DNA of 64,000 nucleotides. It comes from Methylomonas koyamae. Lineage in GTDB: Bacteria > Pseudomonadota > Gammaproteobacteria > Methylococcales > Methylomonadaceae. The translations under genes were made by a program, and so were the position numbers. Under the pieces are notes generated by a model. The model saw only the letters and a list, made by a program, of their open reading frames with translations. It ran no database searches and was not told the origin of the DNA. Positions 26,000 through 36,318 of this stretch are shown here, piece by piece. Where the stretch lies: NCBI RefSeq assembly GCF_019669905.1, contig NZ_AP019777.1, positions 1,860,001-1,924,000 on the forward strand, written 5' to 3'. Position 1 is the stretch's first letter, and every line of letters starts with the position of its first letter.

Positions 26000-27271
26000 A
26001 TGTTGGATAACATAAAAATTGGCATGATTGGTTTGGGCTATGTCGGATTACCATTGGCGGTCGAGTTTGGCCGTAAGTATCCGACAGTGGGTTTCGATAT
26101 CAATCGGCATCGAATTGAGGAATTGCGTGCCGGGCGCGATCACACTCTGGAAGTCAGCGAAGAAGAGTTGGCTGCCGCCACAAAGCTGACCTACAGCGCC
26201 GATTTGCAGGATATAGCCGATTGTTCGGTCTACATTGTGACGGTGCCGACGCCGATAAACGAACACAAACAGCCCGATTTGACGCCGTTGCAAAAAGCCA
26301 GCGACCTGCTGGGCAAGGTTATTAAACGCGGCGATATCGTGATTTACGAATCGACAGTCTATCCCGGCGCCACCGAGGAAGTTTGCGTGCCGATTCTTGA
26401 GAAAGTTTCCGGTTTGAAATTTAACCAGGATTTTTACGTCGGCTATAGCCCCGAGCGAATTAATCCCGGCGACAAACAGCATCGGGTGACCAATATTCTG
26501 AAGGTAACTTCCGGCTCGACGCCGGAGATTGCCGAAAAAGTAGACGCGCTATATAAAAGTATCATTACTGCCGGCACCCATAAAGCCAGCAGTATCAAAG
26601 TCGCCGAAGCCGCTAAAGTGATTGAAAACACGCAACGCGACGTTAATATCGCGTTGATCAATGAGTTGGCATTGATCTTCAATAAACTGGGTATCGATAC
26701 CGAAGAAGTACTATTGGCTGCCGGCACCAAGTGGAATTTTTTGCCGTTTAGGCCTGGCTTGGTGGGCGGGCATTGTATCGGCGTGGATCCTTACTATTTG
26801 ACTCATAAAGCCCAAGCGATCGGTTATAACCCGGAAGTGATTCTGTCCGGTCGCCGCATCAACGACGGTATGGGCGTTTATGTGGTATCGCAACTGGTCA
26901 AATTGATGCTGAAAAAGCGTATCCACGTCCAGGAAGCCAATGTACTGATCATGGGTTTGACCTTCAAGGAAAATTGCCCGGATATACGCAACACCAGGGT
27001 AGTGGACATTGTTGCCGAGTTACATACTTACGGGGTTAACGTCGACGTATACGACCCTTGGGTCAATGGCGAAGAAGCGCGCCACGAGTATGGTATATCT
27101 CCTGTCGATCACCCGGAAAAAGGCAAATACGACGCAATTATTCTGGCAGTGGCCCACGATCAATTCCGACAAATGCCTATTGCCGAGATCAGGAGCTTAG
27201 GTACGCCGCAGACCATTATCTACGATTTGAAGTATTTGTTCCCGGCCGACCAAACCGATGCAAGGTTGTAA
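26000..27271 (+). CDS. UDP-sugar dehydrogenase (TviB/WbpA-like)
   Basis: A 423-residue member of the UDP-glucose/GDP-mannose dehydrogenase family, closest by eye to Vi-antigen TviB/VipA-type UDP-N-acetylhexosamine 6-dehydrogenases. It has an N-terminal NAD fold ([14 protein letters not shown]), the [12 protein letters not shown] loop, the central [16 protein letters not shown] helix, the [12 protein letters not shown] motif with the catalytic Cys, and the C-terminal [26 protein letters not shown] precedes the ATG. With the epimerase three bases downstream it would supply an acidic UDP-sugar for polysaccharide. Confidence 0.9.
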   Translation: MLDNIKIGMIGLGYVGLPLAVEFGRKYPTVGFDINRHRIEELRAGRDHTLEVSEEELAAATKLTYSADLQDIADCSVYIVTVPTPINEHKQPDLTPLQKASDLLGKVIKRGDIVIYESTVYPGATEEVCVPILEKVSGLKFNQDFYVGYSPERINPGDKQHRVTNILKVTSGSTPEIAEKVDALYKSIITAGTHKASSIKVAEAAKVIENTQRDVNIALINELALIFNKLGIDTEEVLLAAGTKWNFLPFRPGLVGGHCIGVDPYYLTHKAQAIGYNPEVILSGRRINDGMGVYVVSQLVKLMLKKRIHVQEANVLIMGLTFKENCPDIRNTRVVDIVAELHTYGVNVDVYDPWVNGEEARHEYGISPVDHPEKGKYDAIILAVAHDQFRQMPIAEIRSLGTPQTIIYDLKYLFPADQTDARL

Positions 27272-27274
27272 GCG

Positions 27275-28282
27275 ATGAGAATTATGGTGACCGGCACGGC
27301 CGGTTTTATCGGCAGCCATTTGGCGATTAAACTGCTGGAACGCGGCGACGAGGTTATCGGTATCGACAATCTCAACGACTATTACGACGTCAATCTCAAG
27401 CTCAGCCGTTTGGCTCGAATCAAAGATTATTCCGGGTTTATCGACGTCAGATTGGATATTGCCGATCGGACAGGTATTGACGCCGCTTTCAAACGGTACC
27501 AGCCGCAAAAAGTTGTCAATTTAGCGGCGCAGGCCGGCGTCCGGTATTCGCTGGAAAATCCGCACGCCTATATCGATAGCAATATCGTCGGGTTTATCAA
27601 TATTTTGGAAGGGTGCCGACACCACAACGTCGAGCATCTGGTTTACGCCTCCAGTAGTTCGGTTTACGGTGCCAATGAATCGATGCCGTTTTCGGTACAT
27701 GACAATGTCGACCATCCGTTAAGTTTGTACGCCGCCTCGAAAAAAGCCAATGAATTGATGGCGCATACATACAGCAATCTGTATCGGTTGCCGACCACAG
27801 GGCTGCGTTTTTTCACGGTTTACGGACCTTGGGGGCGTCCGGATATGGCGTTGTTTTTGTTCACCAAGGCTATTTTGGCGGGTGAAAAAATCAAGGTGTT
27901 TAACTACGGCAAACACCGGCGCGATTTTACTTATATAGACGATATCGTCGAAGGCGTCATGCGTACGCTGGATCATAATGCTCAGCCCAATCCGGACTGG
28001 AACGGATTGAACCCGGACCCGGGCACCAGCAGGGCGCCCTGGCGCGTTTACAATATCGGTAACCAGAATCCGGTAGAATTGATGGCATACATCGAGACGT
28101 TAGAGCGCTATTTGGGCAAAACGGCGGAAAAAGAGTTATTGCCGCTACAACCGGGCGATGTCCCGGATACCTACGCAGATGTCGAAGCTTTAGTCAGCGA
28201 TGTCGGTTATAAACCGAATACCAGTATCGAGCAAGGTATAGCGCGTTTTGTCGAGTGGTATTTAAACTATTATCAAGTGTAA
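27275..28282 (+). CDS. NAD-dependent UDP-sugar 4-epimerase (UDP-glucuronate epimerase-like)
   Basis: A 335-residue extended SDR enzyme. NAD-binding [11 protein letters not shown] is at the start; the catalytic triad appears as SSSSVYG and YAASKKANE (YxxxK); [17 protein letters not shown] matches UDP-glucuronate 4-epimerases (CapI/LspL type). It follows the dehydrogenase by three bases, so the pair oxidises and then epimerises a UDP-sugar in the same pathway. The substrate (GlcA or N-acetylated uronate) cannot be fixed from sequence alone. Confidence 0.88.
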   Translation: MRIMVTGTAGFIGSHLAIKLLERGDEVIGIDNLNDYYDVNLKLSRLARIKDYSGFIDVRLDIADRTGIDAAFKRYQPQKVVNLAAQAGVRYSLENPHAYIDSNIVGFINILEGCRHHNVEHLVYASSSSVYGANESMPFSVHDNVDHPLSLYAASKKANELMAHTYSNLYRLPTTGLRFFTVYGPWGRPDMALFLFTKAILAGEKIKVFNYGKHRRDFTYIDDIVEGVMRTLDHNAQPNPDWNGLNPDPGTSRAPWRVYNIGNQNPVELMAYIETLERYLGKTAEKELLPLQPGDVPDTYADVEALVSDVGYKPNTSIEQGIARFVEWYLNYYQV

Positions 28283-28650
28283 GCGGTCGCGCAATTTTGC
28301 CGATTTTTTCTAGCAGGAGGCCCGAAAAAATCTTTCGGCAAATAGTGACTCTCCGAGCCGGGTTTTTGCGTGCCCATCAAGCATGCAATTTCTACTATCG
28401 GTTTGAATACTGGTATTCGAAAAAAATCGGCGTTCACGGGGGGGGGGGGGCGACTAATTGGTGTCAAATTTTTATTTTTTTCCTTAAATTATAGACTCAA
28501 TTGGTCGCAAAAAAGAGTTTTTCATCAATCTGTTAGGCCAAAATAATCTAACTCTATTAATCTACATTGGCTTTATCAGCGAACAAATCTGATATTCTGA
28601 GCTACTAGAATCGCGAAAAACCATCGTGTTTTAAACAAAGTAGAGGTTAC
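28283..28650. other. intergenic region between convergent units, with a G13 tract
   Basis: A 368-base gap between the epimerase (+) and the sulfatase-like gene (-). It contains a weak hairpin CCGAAA/TTTCGG (28322-28338), possibly a terminator, and a run of 13 G at 28438-28450. I see no protein or RNA gene; a 79-codon frame across the G run has no support. Confidence 0.6.
28438..28450. repeat. homopolymeric G tract (13 G)
   Basis: Thirteen consecutive G, the longest homopolymer noticed in the window, lie in the intergenic region beside the polysaccharide genes. Such tracts can vary in length by slippage; this one is about 200 bases beyond the 3' end of the sulfatase-like gene and not in a convincing promoter or gene. 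Confidence 0.85.
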
Positions 28651-30729
28651 TCACTGCTGCGGGGCGGGTTTAACCGGGTCGTTCGCGATATGTGTATCCA
28701 ATAGTACTTTCAGCTTATCGAATATATCCGGGAATTGATTAATAACATCTTTATATGGATCGGTTTCCAAATCATATAGCTGATAAATTGGGCCGTCATA
28801 AGTTGGAATGTATATCAGCTTCCATTTTTGATTTTGTATGGATCTGTTTTTGGCATAGATAACGTCCGGGTAAAATTTCTCGTTAACGACCAATGTTCCG
28901 CTATTTTTATTAGGTATATCCAATAACTCGACAATATTTGGATAGTATATTTGGCGTGGATGTAATCCTGGGATTTTCCCCAGCCATATCCCGGTTTCTT
29001 GGTACGCGAAAAGCTCAGGAGATGTCTGATTCTCGATATTAGGAACTAAACTAGTGCCGTCTATATTCTCTGGCCTTGGAATATTCAAAAGTTCCAGCAA
29101 GGTCGGCATTACGTCGATCGAGCGAGTAATTGGCTCGAATTCTATACCTTGTGGAATGCCGGGTCCTTTTAAAATCAATGGAATCTTACCGCTCGGGTCG
29201 TTTCCGATAAGGGTGTTTCCCTGTCCCCAGCATCCGGTTTCGAAGAAGTCGGCTCCGTGATCACTGTAGATTATGATGATTGTATTGTCTGACAAACCGG
29301 ATTTATCTATATAGTCTATGATTTTGCCAACCTCGTCATCGAATTGTTTTACACAACTGTCGTAGAGATTGATAATTTGTGGTACGTCGAAAAACTCACT
29401 GCTTTTTTCTTGTTTGTTAATAACTTCTTCAGGGGACGCCAGTCGAGTCATTATAAATCGCGACTCTCCTTTGTAATCTCTGGAAGTGAATAAATTATAG
29501 TAGGGGTATTCGGAATTGAACGGGACGTGCGTAGTGGACGTGAACAAGTTGATAAAAAAAGGTTGTGAACTTTGTGCGCAGCGGGCCAAATATTTTCTGC
29601 ACTCGCGGCCCAGTTGGCTCGTTAATGTCGCACCTGCCAAGTAATAAAATTCGGGTAGAAAACGTTTACCTAGTGCATTTTTTGCGAACAGCGATAGAAC
29701 GTTTCTAATTAGAGAAGGTCCTTGGCGCAATAAAAGTTTAATGTTCCATTGGTCTTCAGCTACAGACGTTTCAGAAAAGTTAAAACTTAGTTTTGCAAAA
29801 TCACCACCGCACCAGTCGGATATTGCTGCTGTGAGATATCCATGCTGATTAAGTATATCGATCAATGATGCGTGCGGTAACTTGCAATCCGGCTCGGAGG
29901 GATAATTGTCTCGAATACGGTGGTTCTGTGGCCATAGGCCGGTAAAAAGCGATGCAATACTCGGAGCAGTTCTGGCCAGAGGGGTGATGCAAGTTTTTAA
30001 TCTGACGCCTTGGATTCTTAGTTTGTCGATGTTTGGAGTGAGATCGCGTGGGTAACCGTTGCCACCGATACGATCAGAGCGTAACGTATCGGCGCCTATC
30101 ATGACAATGTTGGTTTTTTTTTGTTTGATTGATCGAATTAGCGGCGGCTCTTCTTCATGCACGGCATAGTAAATAGATAGGTAAAAAATAGCTGTAGCCA
30201 ATGTGTAAAAAAGAAACGGCAGGTCATGTTCCTGTGCAGAGAAACAAAGTGCAGTAATCCAGGTCAAAATAAAAAATGATAATAATATATTCTTTATTAA
30301 CCCAATTAAACTGGGGGATAAAAGCTCCCATAAGAAAAATAATCTTGAAAATCTATATTGAAAGGAAATTTGAATGCTTCCTGGAGAGTATAGTAGTTGG
30401 TGTAGAAAAAAATAAAATGTGATGGCTGCGCTTGAAATAAAGCAGCCGGGGTAGTTGCTAATCAAATTGAAACTTATATGAGAGGATATTTTTGAAATCG
30501 AATAAATAGCAATGCTGCCAGGTAGTGAAGTTAAATTGAATATAATAAATAACCAAAGCGCCAATCTTGCTGTAGCAAGTACTAGGTAGTAGCCAAATTG
30601 CTTTTCAATTTCCTTTCGAATTCTGGGGCCGGTTCTTGAATAGTTGCTCGCGGCAAGTGTTATAATGGTAATCGTTAAACAGAGTGCGGTAGTGAAACAA
30701 CTATAAAGAGATATTAATAAGTTTTCCAT
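28651..30729 (-). CDS. membrane-anchored sulfatase/alkaline-phosphatase superfamily protein
   Basis: A 692-residue protein with about five hydrophobic segments in the first 190 residues and a periplasmic-type catalytic domain. Metal-binding motifs are visible: GADTLRSD (about 213-220) and YSDHGADFFE late. The nucleophile segment reads TAPSIASLFTG, with Thr254 where sulfatases have Cys or Ser (CSPSRASLLTG), so formylglycine cannot form. Thr is used by LtaS/EptA-like phosphotransferases of the same superfamily. It may modify a surface polysaccharide. It lies in an AT-rich minus-strand block with an O-ligase-like gene two bases upstream. Confidence 0.82.
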   Translation of the reverse strand: MENLLISLYSCFTTALCLTITIITLAASNYSRTGPRIRKEIEKQFGYYLVLATARLALWLFIIFNLTSLPGSIAIYSISKISSHISFNLISNYPGCFISSAAITFYFFLHQLLYSPGSIQISFQYRFSRLFFLWELLSPSLIGLIKNILLSFFILTWITALCFSAQEHDLPFLFYTLATAIFYLSIYYAVHEEEPPLIRSIKQKKTNIVMIGADTLRSDRIGGNGYPRDLTPNIDKLRIQGVRLKTCITPLARTAPSIASLFTGLWPQNHRIRDNYPSEPDCKLPHASLIDILNQHGYLTAAISDWCGGDFAKLSFNFSETSVAEDQWNIKLLLRQGPSLIRNVLSLFAKNALGKRFLPEFYYLAGATLTSQLGRECRKYLARCAQSSQPFFINLFTSTTHVPFNSEYPYYNLFTSRDYKGESRFIMTRLASPEEVINKQEKSSEFFDVPQIINLYDSCVKQFDDEVGKIIDYIDKSGLSDNTIIIIYSDHGADFFETGCWGQGNTLIGNDPSGKIPLILKGPGIPQGIEFEPITRSIDVMPTLLELLNIPRPENIDGTSLVPNIENQTSPELFAYQETGIWLGKIPGLHPRQIYYPNIVELLDIPNKNSGTLVVNEKFYPDVIYAKNRSIQNQKWKLIYIPTYDGPIYQLYDLETDPYKDVINQFPDIFDKLKVLLDTHIANDPVKPAPQQ

Positions 30730-30731
30730 CT

Positions 30732-32021
30732 CTAACGAATGGCTGAGTTTAAGTTACTATCAATGGCTTGTCTTCGGTTGGTTGTTAGTTTTTCGGAGGA
30801 GAGTCTTTCTTTTTCTGAAAATTCTTGCATGGCAAATTGCTTTATTAGTACCGATATAAATATCAAATGGTATATCAGATCCCAATAGGACAAGCCTAAA
30901 AAGGCGGTGCCTATCATATAGCAAATAATAGAGGCTCTGATCATAGAACTGTAGTGAACTACCCATTCCATGCCGTTAATCTGCTTGGCTTTTCCTTTCA
31001 AGCGGGTTAAATTTACAACGCTGCCAATTATCATGGATAGCCATAATCCGAAGGCGATAAAGCCGTGTTCGGCAAGCATTTCAATGTAAGAGCTGTGCCA
31101 ATCGCGCATGGTGACATGTATCCAGCCATCGAATCCAGCGCCGGTAAATGGGTGACTCAAGGCGTAGTTCCACCCGTCTGTCCAAGCCTCTATCCGTGAC
31201 ATTGCCGAGGCGTCTTCCTCATAGGTCTCGAGAGTATGCATGCGCCCGAACCATTCATCAGGCATGGCTGGTATCATTAAGAATATTCCTGCAATAATAA
31301 TCGGTATTATCAGGTGTTTACGTCTGCTATTTGAAATCAACATAAAAGTTAATGCTATCATCGTCAAAAGAGCTCCTCGTGACCAAGAAGATAACGAGGC
31401 TGCATAAATAACTGGGATGGATAGCGTTATGCCGGTTTTAAGCCATTTTTTAGTTAATTCTTTCTCCAAAACCAATAAAAGAGGGATGGCCATAAGCATG
31501 GCTACTGCAAACAAATTATTGTCTTCGAATTGCGTATTTGGCGGGCCGTAAACACGGTGTCCAAATGCAGTTAAAATTGCAAAAATGCCGCCTTTAACAG
31601 CTACAATACCAATTGAGGCGCCTATTGTTGAAATCAGGTAATAAAGCTTTTCTCTTGTATTGATTAATACCCATGTAAAATAAAAAGGTATAAATATTTT
31701 GCAAATAAACCAAAATTTTGCCCATGCGATTTCCTGTAGTGGCGCCTGAGTTGTTGTAAAAATAAAATATATCCAAAGCGCTATAAAGCTAGCGATGCGC
31801 CAGTCTCTAGGAATTGGTTGTTTATCTTTCGTTGCGAATGTACTGGCCGTTACCACTAAAAATAGAACGTAATAAACCGGCAGAGATCTTACGAATCCCC
31901 ATGCGTAAGCGTGCGGATTTAGATAGCTGAATACTGCTAATGAAAGTACGCCCCACCATGGCTTTTTTATTGCAGCGATAATACAAGCTGCTAAAAATAT
32001 CAGAACAACAATGTCGCGCAC
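30732..32021 (-). CDS. O-antigen-ligase-like membrane protein (exosortase A-associated type)
   Basis: A 429-residue polytopic protein with about ten hydrophobic segments and a Wzy/WaaL-type periplasmic loop (FGRMHTLETYEEDASAMSRIEAWTDGWNYALSHPFTGAGFDGW). The N-terminus (KKPWWGVLSLAVFSYLNPHAYAWGF) fits the putative O-glycosylation ligases associated with exosortase A loci. The start is GTG. No exosortase or PEP-CTERM protein is in the window, so that association is from family resemblance only. It probably ligates or polymerises surface glycan together with the neighbouring glycosyltransferase. Confidence 0.82.
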   Translation of the reverse strand: MRDIVVLIFLAACIIAAIKKPWWGVLSLAVFSYLNPHAYAWGFVRSLPVYYVLFLVVTASTFATKDKQPIPRDWRIASFIALWIYFIFTTTQAPLQEIAWAKFWFICKIFIPFYFTWVLINTREKLYYLISTIGASIGIVAVKGGIFAILTAFGHRVYGPPNTQFEDNNLFAVAMLMAIPLLLVLEKELTKKWLKTGITLSIPVIYAASLSSWSRGALLTMIALTFMLISNSRRKHLIIPIIIAGIFLMIPAMPDEWFGRMHTLETYEEDASAMSRIEAWTDGWNYALSHPFTGAGFDGWIHVTMRDWHSSYIEMLAEHGFIAFGLWLSMIIGSVVNLTRLKGKAKQINGMEWVVHYSSMIRASIICYMIGTAFLGLSYWDLIYHLIFISVLIKQFAMQEFSEKERLSSEKLTTNRRQAIDSNLNSAIR

Positions 32022-32063
32022 AAAATTATATTTTAATCGGATTGAATGGTGGTGGCTCTTGAT

Positions 32064-33008
32064 TTATTCATATTTCCAAATAAATAAGCAGCCGATGATT
32101 TCGCCAGCAGTATAGCTGATGTTCATTGCTTGTCTCAAGCCGCTTCCTGTTTTTAGTAATTGCATTAACCATTTATAGGTTTGTTTAATGCTTTGCACTA
32201 TTAAAAACGGCGGTACACCAAAAATTGCCCGATTGTATTCTGGGGAGTCATTTAACGCACAGCGGTACCCGGCTAGATAATGAATTTTTATAAAATATTC
32301 TTTTTTAAGGCGCCAAGCCTCTATTGCGTGCAGAATGACCATATCCGGCCTGTAACGAATTTTATGTTTCGATTTTAGTAATTGGTTGAACATAATTACG
32401 TCTTCGCCACCGCCTATAGTTTTTCCCTTCCGGTCGAATCTTTTATCGAATCTCAGCTCAGGGGTATTGCGGAATAGGTTCATGTCGTAAGCGATATTTC
32501 CAGCCCAGATTGGAGTACTCGCATCTTCGATCCAAAAAGCAGAGTTTCCGTGATCCAGTGCGCCTAAAAAACCCAGTAATTCGTCGCTCAGCCAATTTGG
32601 GCGTGCCAGCGTTCTAAAATCTATGTCGATGCGGCCGCCCACACATTCGGCGCCTTCGTTGATAATAGCGTCTACCGCTGCTTGCAACAGTCCGGGCTGA
32701 GGAAGTTCATCGTCATCGATAAAAACCAGAATGTCGGAGTCGAGAGATTCGGCAATCGCCCGATTACGCGCCGCTACGATACCTTGATTCGGCTCATGTG
32801 CGTATCTAAGCTTGGGTCCCGGAAGTTTTGATATACGCTCCAAAACGCTGTGCGTGTCGTCGTCGCTGTTATTATCGATGGCCAGTATTTCGAATGGAAT
32901 CGGGCATGTTTGCATACGCATTGATGCCACTAAATTCGGCAATCGCTCTGCCCGGTTGAAGGTGCAGAAAGCAAAGGTAAGTTTTCGGCCCGAGCGATTT
33001 TTATCCAT
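32064..33008 (-). CDS. family 2 glycosyltransferase
   Basis: A 314-residue GT-A enzyme. The N-terminal nucleotide-sugar domain has CTFNRAERLPNLVASM, EILAIDNNSDDDT and the DxD-type metal site in ILVFIDDDELPQPG; a late GGGEDVIMFNQLL holds the acceptor-side acidic residues. A C-terminal stretch is hydrophobic and may associate with the membrane. It belongs to the minus-strand polysaccharide block, between the ligase-like gene and the deacetylase. Donor and acceptor unknown. Confidence 0.88.
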   Translation of the reverse strand: MDKNRSGRKLTFAFCTFNRAERLPNLVASMRMQTCPIPFEILAIDNNSDDDTHSVLERISKLPGPKLRYAHEPNQGIVAARNRAIAESLDSDILVFIDDDELPQPGLLQAAVDAIINEGAECVGGRIDIDFRTLARPNWLSDELLGFLGALDHGNSAFWIEDASTPIWAGNIAYDMNLFRNTPELRFDKRFDRKGKTIGGGEDVIMFNQLLKSKHKIRYRPDMVILHAIEAWRLKKEYFIKIHYLAGYRCALNDSPEYNRAIFGVPPFLIVQSIKQTYKWLMQLLKTGSGLRQAMNISYTAGEIIGCLFIWKYE

Positions 33009-33154
33009 TTCAATTCGATTGCGGTCGAGAATAGTAGTTTATGTTCGGTAATTGCGAGCAGTCTGGCGTCGTCAAATAGCTTCCCCGTCGGGGAGGCTGT
33101 CGATCGAACGGGTTTTTGGAATTTCGTTTAACAGGCCATTACCGATTGCAGTTG

Positions 33155-33931
33155 TCACTGGATGCCGACATTGATGTGCAACTTGCTTAGTATGCGGCCA
33201 GTATAGTAATTCACGATTTTTTTCCAAGAAACGTCGTTGTCGGCATAGGCTAGTTTTCTAGCCAGTACGCTGGGGCTGTCGCCGGAAAATATCGCTATGC
33301 GGCGTACTAGAAAGGGGTTGTTTTCGCTTCCGAACCAACCGGGGCGGGTTGTGCAGGCGCGAGAGTAGCCCGAGCGTTCAGCAGCGGCAATCGAATCGGC
33401 GTTGAATCGGCCAAACGGATACGCCAAGCTTGTCACTGGGGTGGACAATAAGTTCTCCAGCACTTTTTTTGCGGTTTCGAATTCGGCCAATTGCTGGTCG
33501 TAGCTAAGCAGCGATAGGTCAGGATGCGAGCATGTATGGGACGCTATCTCCATGCCTGCTGAATGCATTTCGAGCAACTGTGCGGCGTCGAGCATTTGTG
33601 TTTGCCCGGAAGTTTTGCCTAGCCAGTGGGCGTGGCCGCCGATGCAGTCAGTTGTGATAAACCAAGAAGCCTTCATGCCCTGTTCCGCCAATGGTAAAAA
33701 AGCCCCTTGGAAGTTGTCTTTGTAACCGTCATCGAAAGTCAGCACCACGCTTTTCTCGGGCAACGACTGCGCTTGGTCCAGGTCCTTGAACAGAACGGTG
33801 CTCCAGCCGTTTTGTTGCAGGTATTTTAGGTGCTTGGCGAATACTTGAGATTTTATCGAATACACCGAATCCGGCGTTTCGTCCGGGGTGCCGTGGTACA
33901 TCAAAATGATGGGGCTGCGTATGTGTGACAT
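33155..33931 (-). CDS. polysaccharide deacetylase (NodB-like)
   Basis: A 258-residue carbohydrate esterase family 4 protein. ILMYHGTPD opens the barrel, LTFDDGYKDN carries the catalytic Asp and metal-binding Asp, SHTCSHPDL gives the two metal His, and SLAYPFGRF the next conserved motif. No signal peptide is apparent, so it probably acts in the cytoplasm or is an exopolysaccharide-locus deacetylase of the XrtA type. First gene of the minus-strand polysaccharide block. Confidence 0.9.
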   Translation of the reverse strand: MSHIRSPIILMYHGTPDETPDSVYSIKSQVFAKHLKYLQQNGWSTVLFKDLDQAQSLPEKSVVLTFDDGYKDNFQGAFLPLAEQGMKASWFITTDCIGGHAHWLGKTSGQTQMLDAAQLLEMHSAGMEIASHTCSHPDLSLLSYDQQLAEFETAKKVLENLLSTPVTSLAYPFGRFNADSIAAAERSGYSRACTTRPGWFGSENNPFLVRRIAIFSGDSPSVLARKLAYADNDVSWKKIVNYYTGRILSKLHINVGIQ

Positions 33932-34096
33932 TGTTACAACTAATTCGGTGTCGGTTTACGGCTGAGTAGGCTAAAAGTGTATTGCAAAAATCCAAATGTT
34001 TCAGTGAAAGTTGGATTGCAATTATACGAGCACGGTTTCGGCGGGCCAGAACGAGTCTTTTGACAGCAATCTGTGTGCGGTAGAATAACCAAGCTA

Positions 34097-34132
34097 TTTA
34101 CTCGGAATTTAAAGTAGACTAAAATGGTCCTA
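34097..34132 (+). promoter_or_regulatory. promoter and candidate Rrf2-type operator of the suf operon
   Basis: TTTACT (34097-34102) and TAAAAT (34120-34125), 17 bases apart, form a likely promoter. Over the -10 lies the imperfect inverted repeat TAGACTAAAATGGTCCTA (34115-34132), resembling Fe-S-regulator operators with GACT/AGTC half-sites. The first gene downstream is an Rrf2-type regulator, so autoregulation by cluster status is a good inference. Confidence 0.6.
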
Positions 34133-34149
34133 ATTTTGGAGGACGGTGA

Positions 34150-34599
34150 ATGTTGCGGCTGAGTAAATTAACTGATTATGCAACGGTAATCCTAAGCCAC
34201 ATGGCTCGGGAGGCAGATCGTTTACACGGTACTTTTGAGCTCGCCGATGTTACCGGGATTGCCCAGCCGACGGTCAGTAAAATTTTGAAAATTTTGACCA
34301 AGGCGCATGTCGTCGTATCGGTGCGCGGCGCTAAAGGCGGATATGCTTTGGCCCGGGAGCCGGGGAGAATCACAGTGGCCACAGTGATTAGCGCCCTCGA
34401 AGGGCCAATAGCCTTGACCGAATGCAGCGCTTCGCACAAAGGCTGCGATCAGGCCAGCGGTTGCCGAATTCAGGGTAATTGGCATCTGATAAACCAGAAA
34501 ATTGCGAATGCGCTGGAATCGGTCACTCTGGCCGATATGGTGTCGCCATTTAAGCAGCCGGAAGAAGTATATATTTCGGTTAACCAATTGTTTCGATAA
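34150..34599 (+). CDS. Rrf2-family SUF operon regulator
   Basis: A 149-residue winged-helix regulator. LSKLTDYATVILSHMA begins the domain and TGIAQPTVSKILKILTKAHVV is the recognition helix region. Three cysteines in ECSASHKGCDQASGC (about residues 97-111) match the cluster ligands of IscR-like proteins. It matches the regulator family that precedes sufBCD in xanthomonads and other gammaproteobacteria. TTGGAGGACGGTGA precedes the ATG. It heads the suf operon and likely represses it when its cluster is loaded. Confidence 0.92.
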   Translation: MLRLSKLTDYATVILSHMAREADRLHGTFELADVTGIAQPTVSKILKILTKAHVVVSVRGAKGGYALAREPGRITVATVISALEGPIALTECSASHKGCDQASGCRIQGNWHLINQKIANALESVTLADMVSPFKQPEEVYISVNQLFR

Positions 34600-34612
34600 G
34601 TATTAAAAGCCT

Positions 34613-36061
34613 ATGTCCACATCCGCTCAAGAAATCGAAAACCTGATCAGCCAGGAATACAAACAAGGCTTCGTCACCGAACTGGAAGCCGATACCTTTC
34701 CGCCGGGCTTGGATGAAGACGTGATTCGCCGTTTGTCCAAGGTCAAAAACGAGCCCGAGTTCATGCTCGAATACCGGCTGAAGGCGTTTCGCCATTGGCA
34801 AACCATGCCGTCGCCGGATTGGGCGCAACTGAAAATCGACCCGATCGACTATCAGGCCATCAGTTATTACTCGGCGCCAAAGTCCAAGAAAGATGGCCCG
34901 AAAAGTTTGGACGAAGTCGATCCCGAGTTGCTGGAAACCTATAAAAAGCTCGGCATTCCTTTGGATGAACAAGAGCGCTTGGCGGGTATAGCGGTTGATG
35001 CCGTGTTCGATAGCGTCTCCGTTGCCACCACATTTAAAGGCAAGCTCAAAGAAGCGGGAGTGATTTTTTGCCCTATTTCCGAAGCGCTGCAAGAACATCC
35101 GGAGTTGGTTAAACAATACCTCGGTAGCGTGGTACCGGTTGGCGACAATTTTTTCGCCGCGTTGAATTCTGCAGTGTTTACCGACGGTTCCTTCGTTTAC
35201 ATCCCCAAAGGCGTGCGCTGCCCGATGGAGTTATCCACCTATTTTAGAATCAACGCCGCCAACACCGGCCAATTCGAAAGAACCTTGATCATCGCCGACG
35301 AAGGCTCGCATGTGTCCTATCTGGAAGGCTGTACCGCGCCGATGCGCGACGAAAACCAGCTACATGCAGCGGTGGTCGAGTTGGTCGCCCTGGATAACGC
35401 CCAAATCAAATATTCCACCGTGCAAAACTGGTATCCCGGCGATAAGGATGGCAAGGGAGGGATCTACAACTTCGTGACAAAACGCGCCGAATGTCGCGGT
35501 CACAATTCCAAAGTCTCCTGGACCCAAGTCGAAACCGGTTCGGCGATCACCTGGAAATACCCGAGCTGCGTGCTGTTGGGCGACGATTCGGTCGGCGAGT
35601 TTTATTCGGTGGCGTTGACCAACAATCTGCAACAGGCCGACACCGGCACCAAGATGATCCACATCGGCAAGAACACCCGCAGTACCATTGTGTCCAAGGG
35701 GATTTCTGCTGGCAAGGCCCAAAACACTTATCGCGGCTTGGTGAAGGTTGCTAAATCCGCCACAAACGCCCGCAACCATACCCAATGCGATTCGTTGTTA
35801 GTCGGGGATAAATGCGGCGCGCATACTTTTCCCTATGTTGAAGTGAAGCAACCGACTGCGCAGGTCGAACACGAAGCGACCACATCCAAGATCAGCGAAG
35901 ATCAATTGTTCTTTTGCCAGCAGCGTGGTTTATCGGCCGAAGATGCGGTGTCGATGATTGTGAATGGTTTTTGTAAGGAAGTGTTTAAGGAATTGCCGAT
36001 GGAGTTTGCGGTTGAGGCGCAGGCCTTGTTGGGGATTAGTTTGGAGGGGGCCGTTGGGTAA
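34613..36061 (+). CDS. sufB: Fe-S cluster assembly scaffold SufB
   Basis: A 482-residue scaffold subunit of SufBC2D, which builds Fe-S clusters under stress. Typical segments include [46 protein letters not shown] and [43 protein letters not shown]. Normal length. It overlaps the next gene (hicA remnant) by one base. In other genomes sufC follows directly; here 2.6 kb of accessory genes intervene. Confidence 0.96.
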   Translation: MSTSAQEIENLISQEYKQGFVTELEADTFPPGLDEDVIRRLSKVKNEPEFMLEYRLKAFRHWQTMPSPDWAQLKIDPIDYQAISYYSAPKSKKDGPKSLDEVDPELLETYKKLGIPLDEQERLAGIAVDAVFDSVSVATTFKGKLKEAGVIFCPISEALQEHPELVKQYLGSVVPVGDNFFAALNSAVFTDGSFVYIPKGVRCPMELSTYFRINAANTGQFERTLIIADEGSHVSYLEGCTAPMRDENQLHAAVVELVALDNAQIKYSTVQNWYPGDKDGKGGIYNFVTKRAECRGHNSKVSWTQVETGSAITWKYPSCVLLGDDSVGEFYSVALTNNLQQADTGTKMIHIGKNTRSTIVSKGISAGKAQNTYRGLVKVAKSATNARNHTQCDSLLVGDKCGAHTFPYVEVKQPTAQVEHEATTSKISEDQLFFCQQRGLSAEDAVSMIVNGFCKEVFKELPMEFAVEAQALLGISLEGAVG

Positions 36062-36318
36062 TGGGCAAATACGATAAGCTGCTGTATAAGATTCTCGGCG
36101 GCAGATCGGATGGCAATATCGCCTTTGCCGAGTTGATGCAGTTACTCCAACGAATGGATTTCGAGGTCAGAATCCGCGGCGACCACCACATTTTTACTCG
36201 CGTCGATATTGCGGAAATTTTGAATTTGCAACCAAACGGCGCAATGGCAAAAAGCTATTAAGTCAAACAAGTGCGACAAGTGATCGTCAAATATCAATTG
36301 GGATTACGTGATGAATAA
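36061..36318 (+). pseudogene. hicA: hicA toxin gene interrupted by one nonsense codon
   Basis: The frame encodes a HicA-type mRNA interferase: short basic fold, active-site histidine in RGDHHIFTR and LNLQPNGAMAKSY near the end. A TAA at 36259-36261 stops it at 66 residues. Reading past it in the same frame gives VKQVRQVIVKYQLG and a stop at 36318, exactly the canonical HicA C-terminus. A single C-to-T change (CAA to TAA) explains this. The restored 85-residue frame overlaps hicB, as in intact hicAB. The truncated protein lacks the last helix and is probably inactive, but this is inference. Confidence 0.85.
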
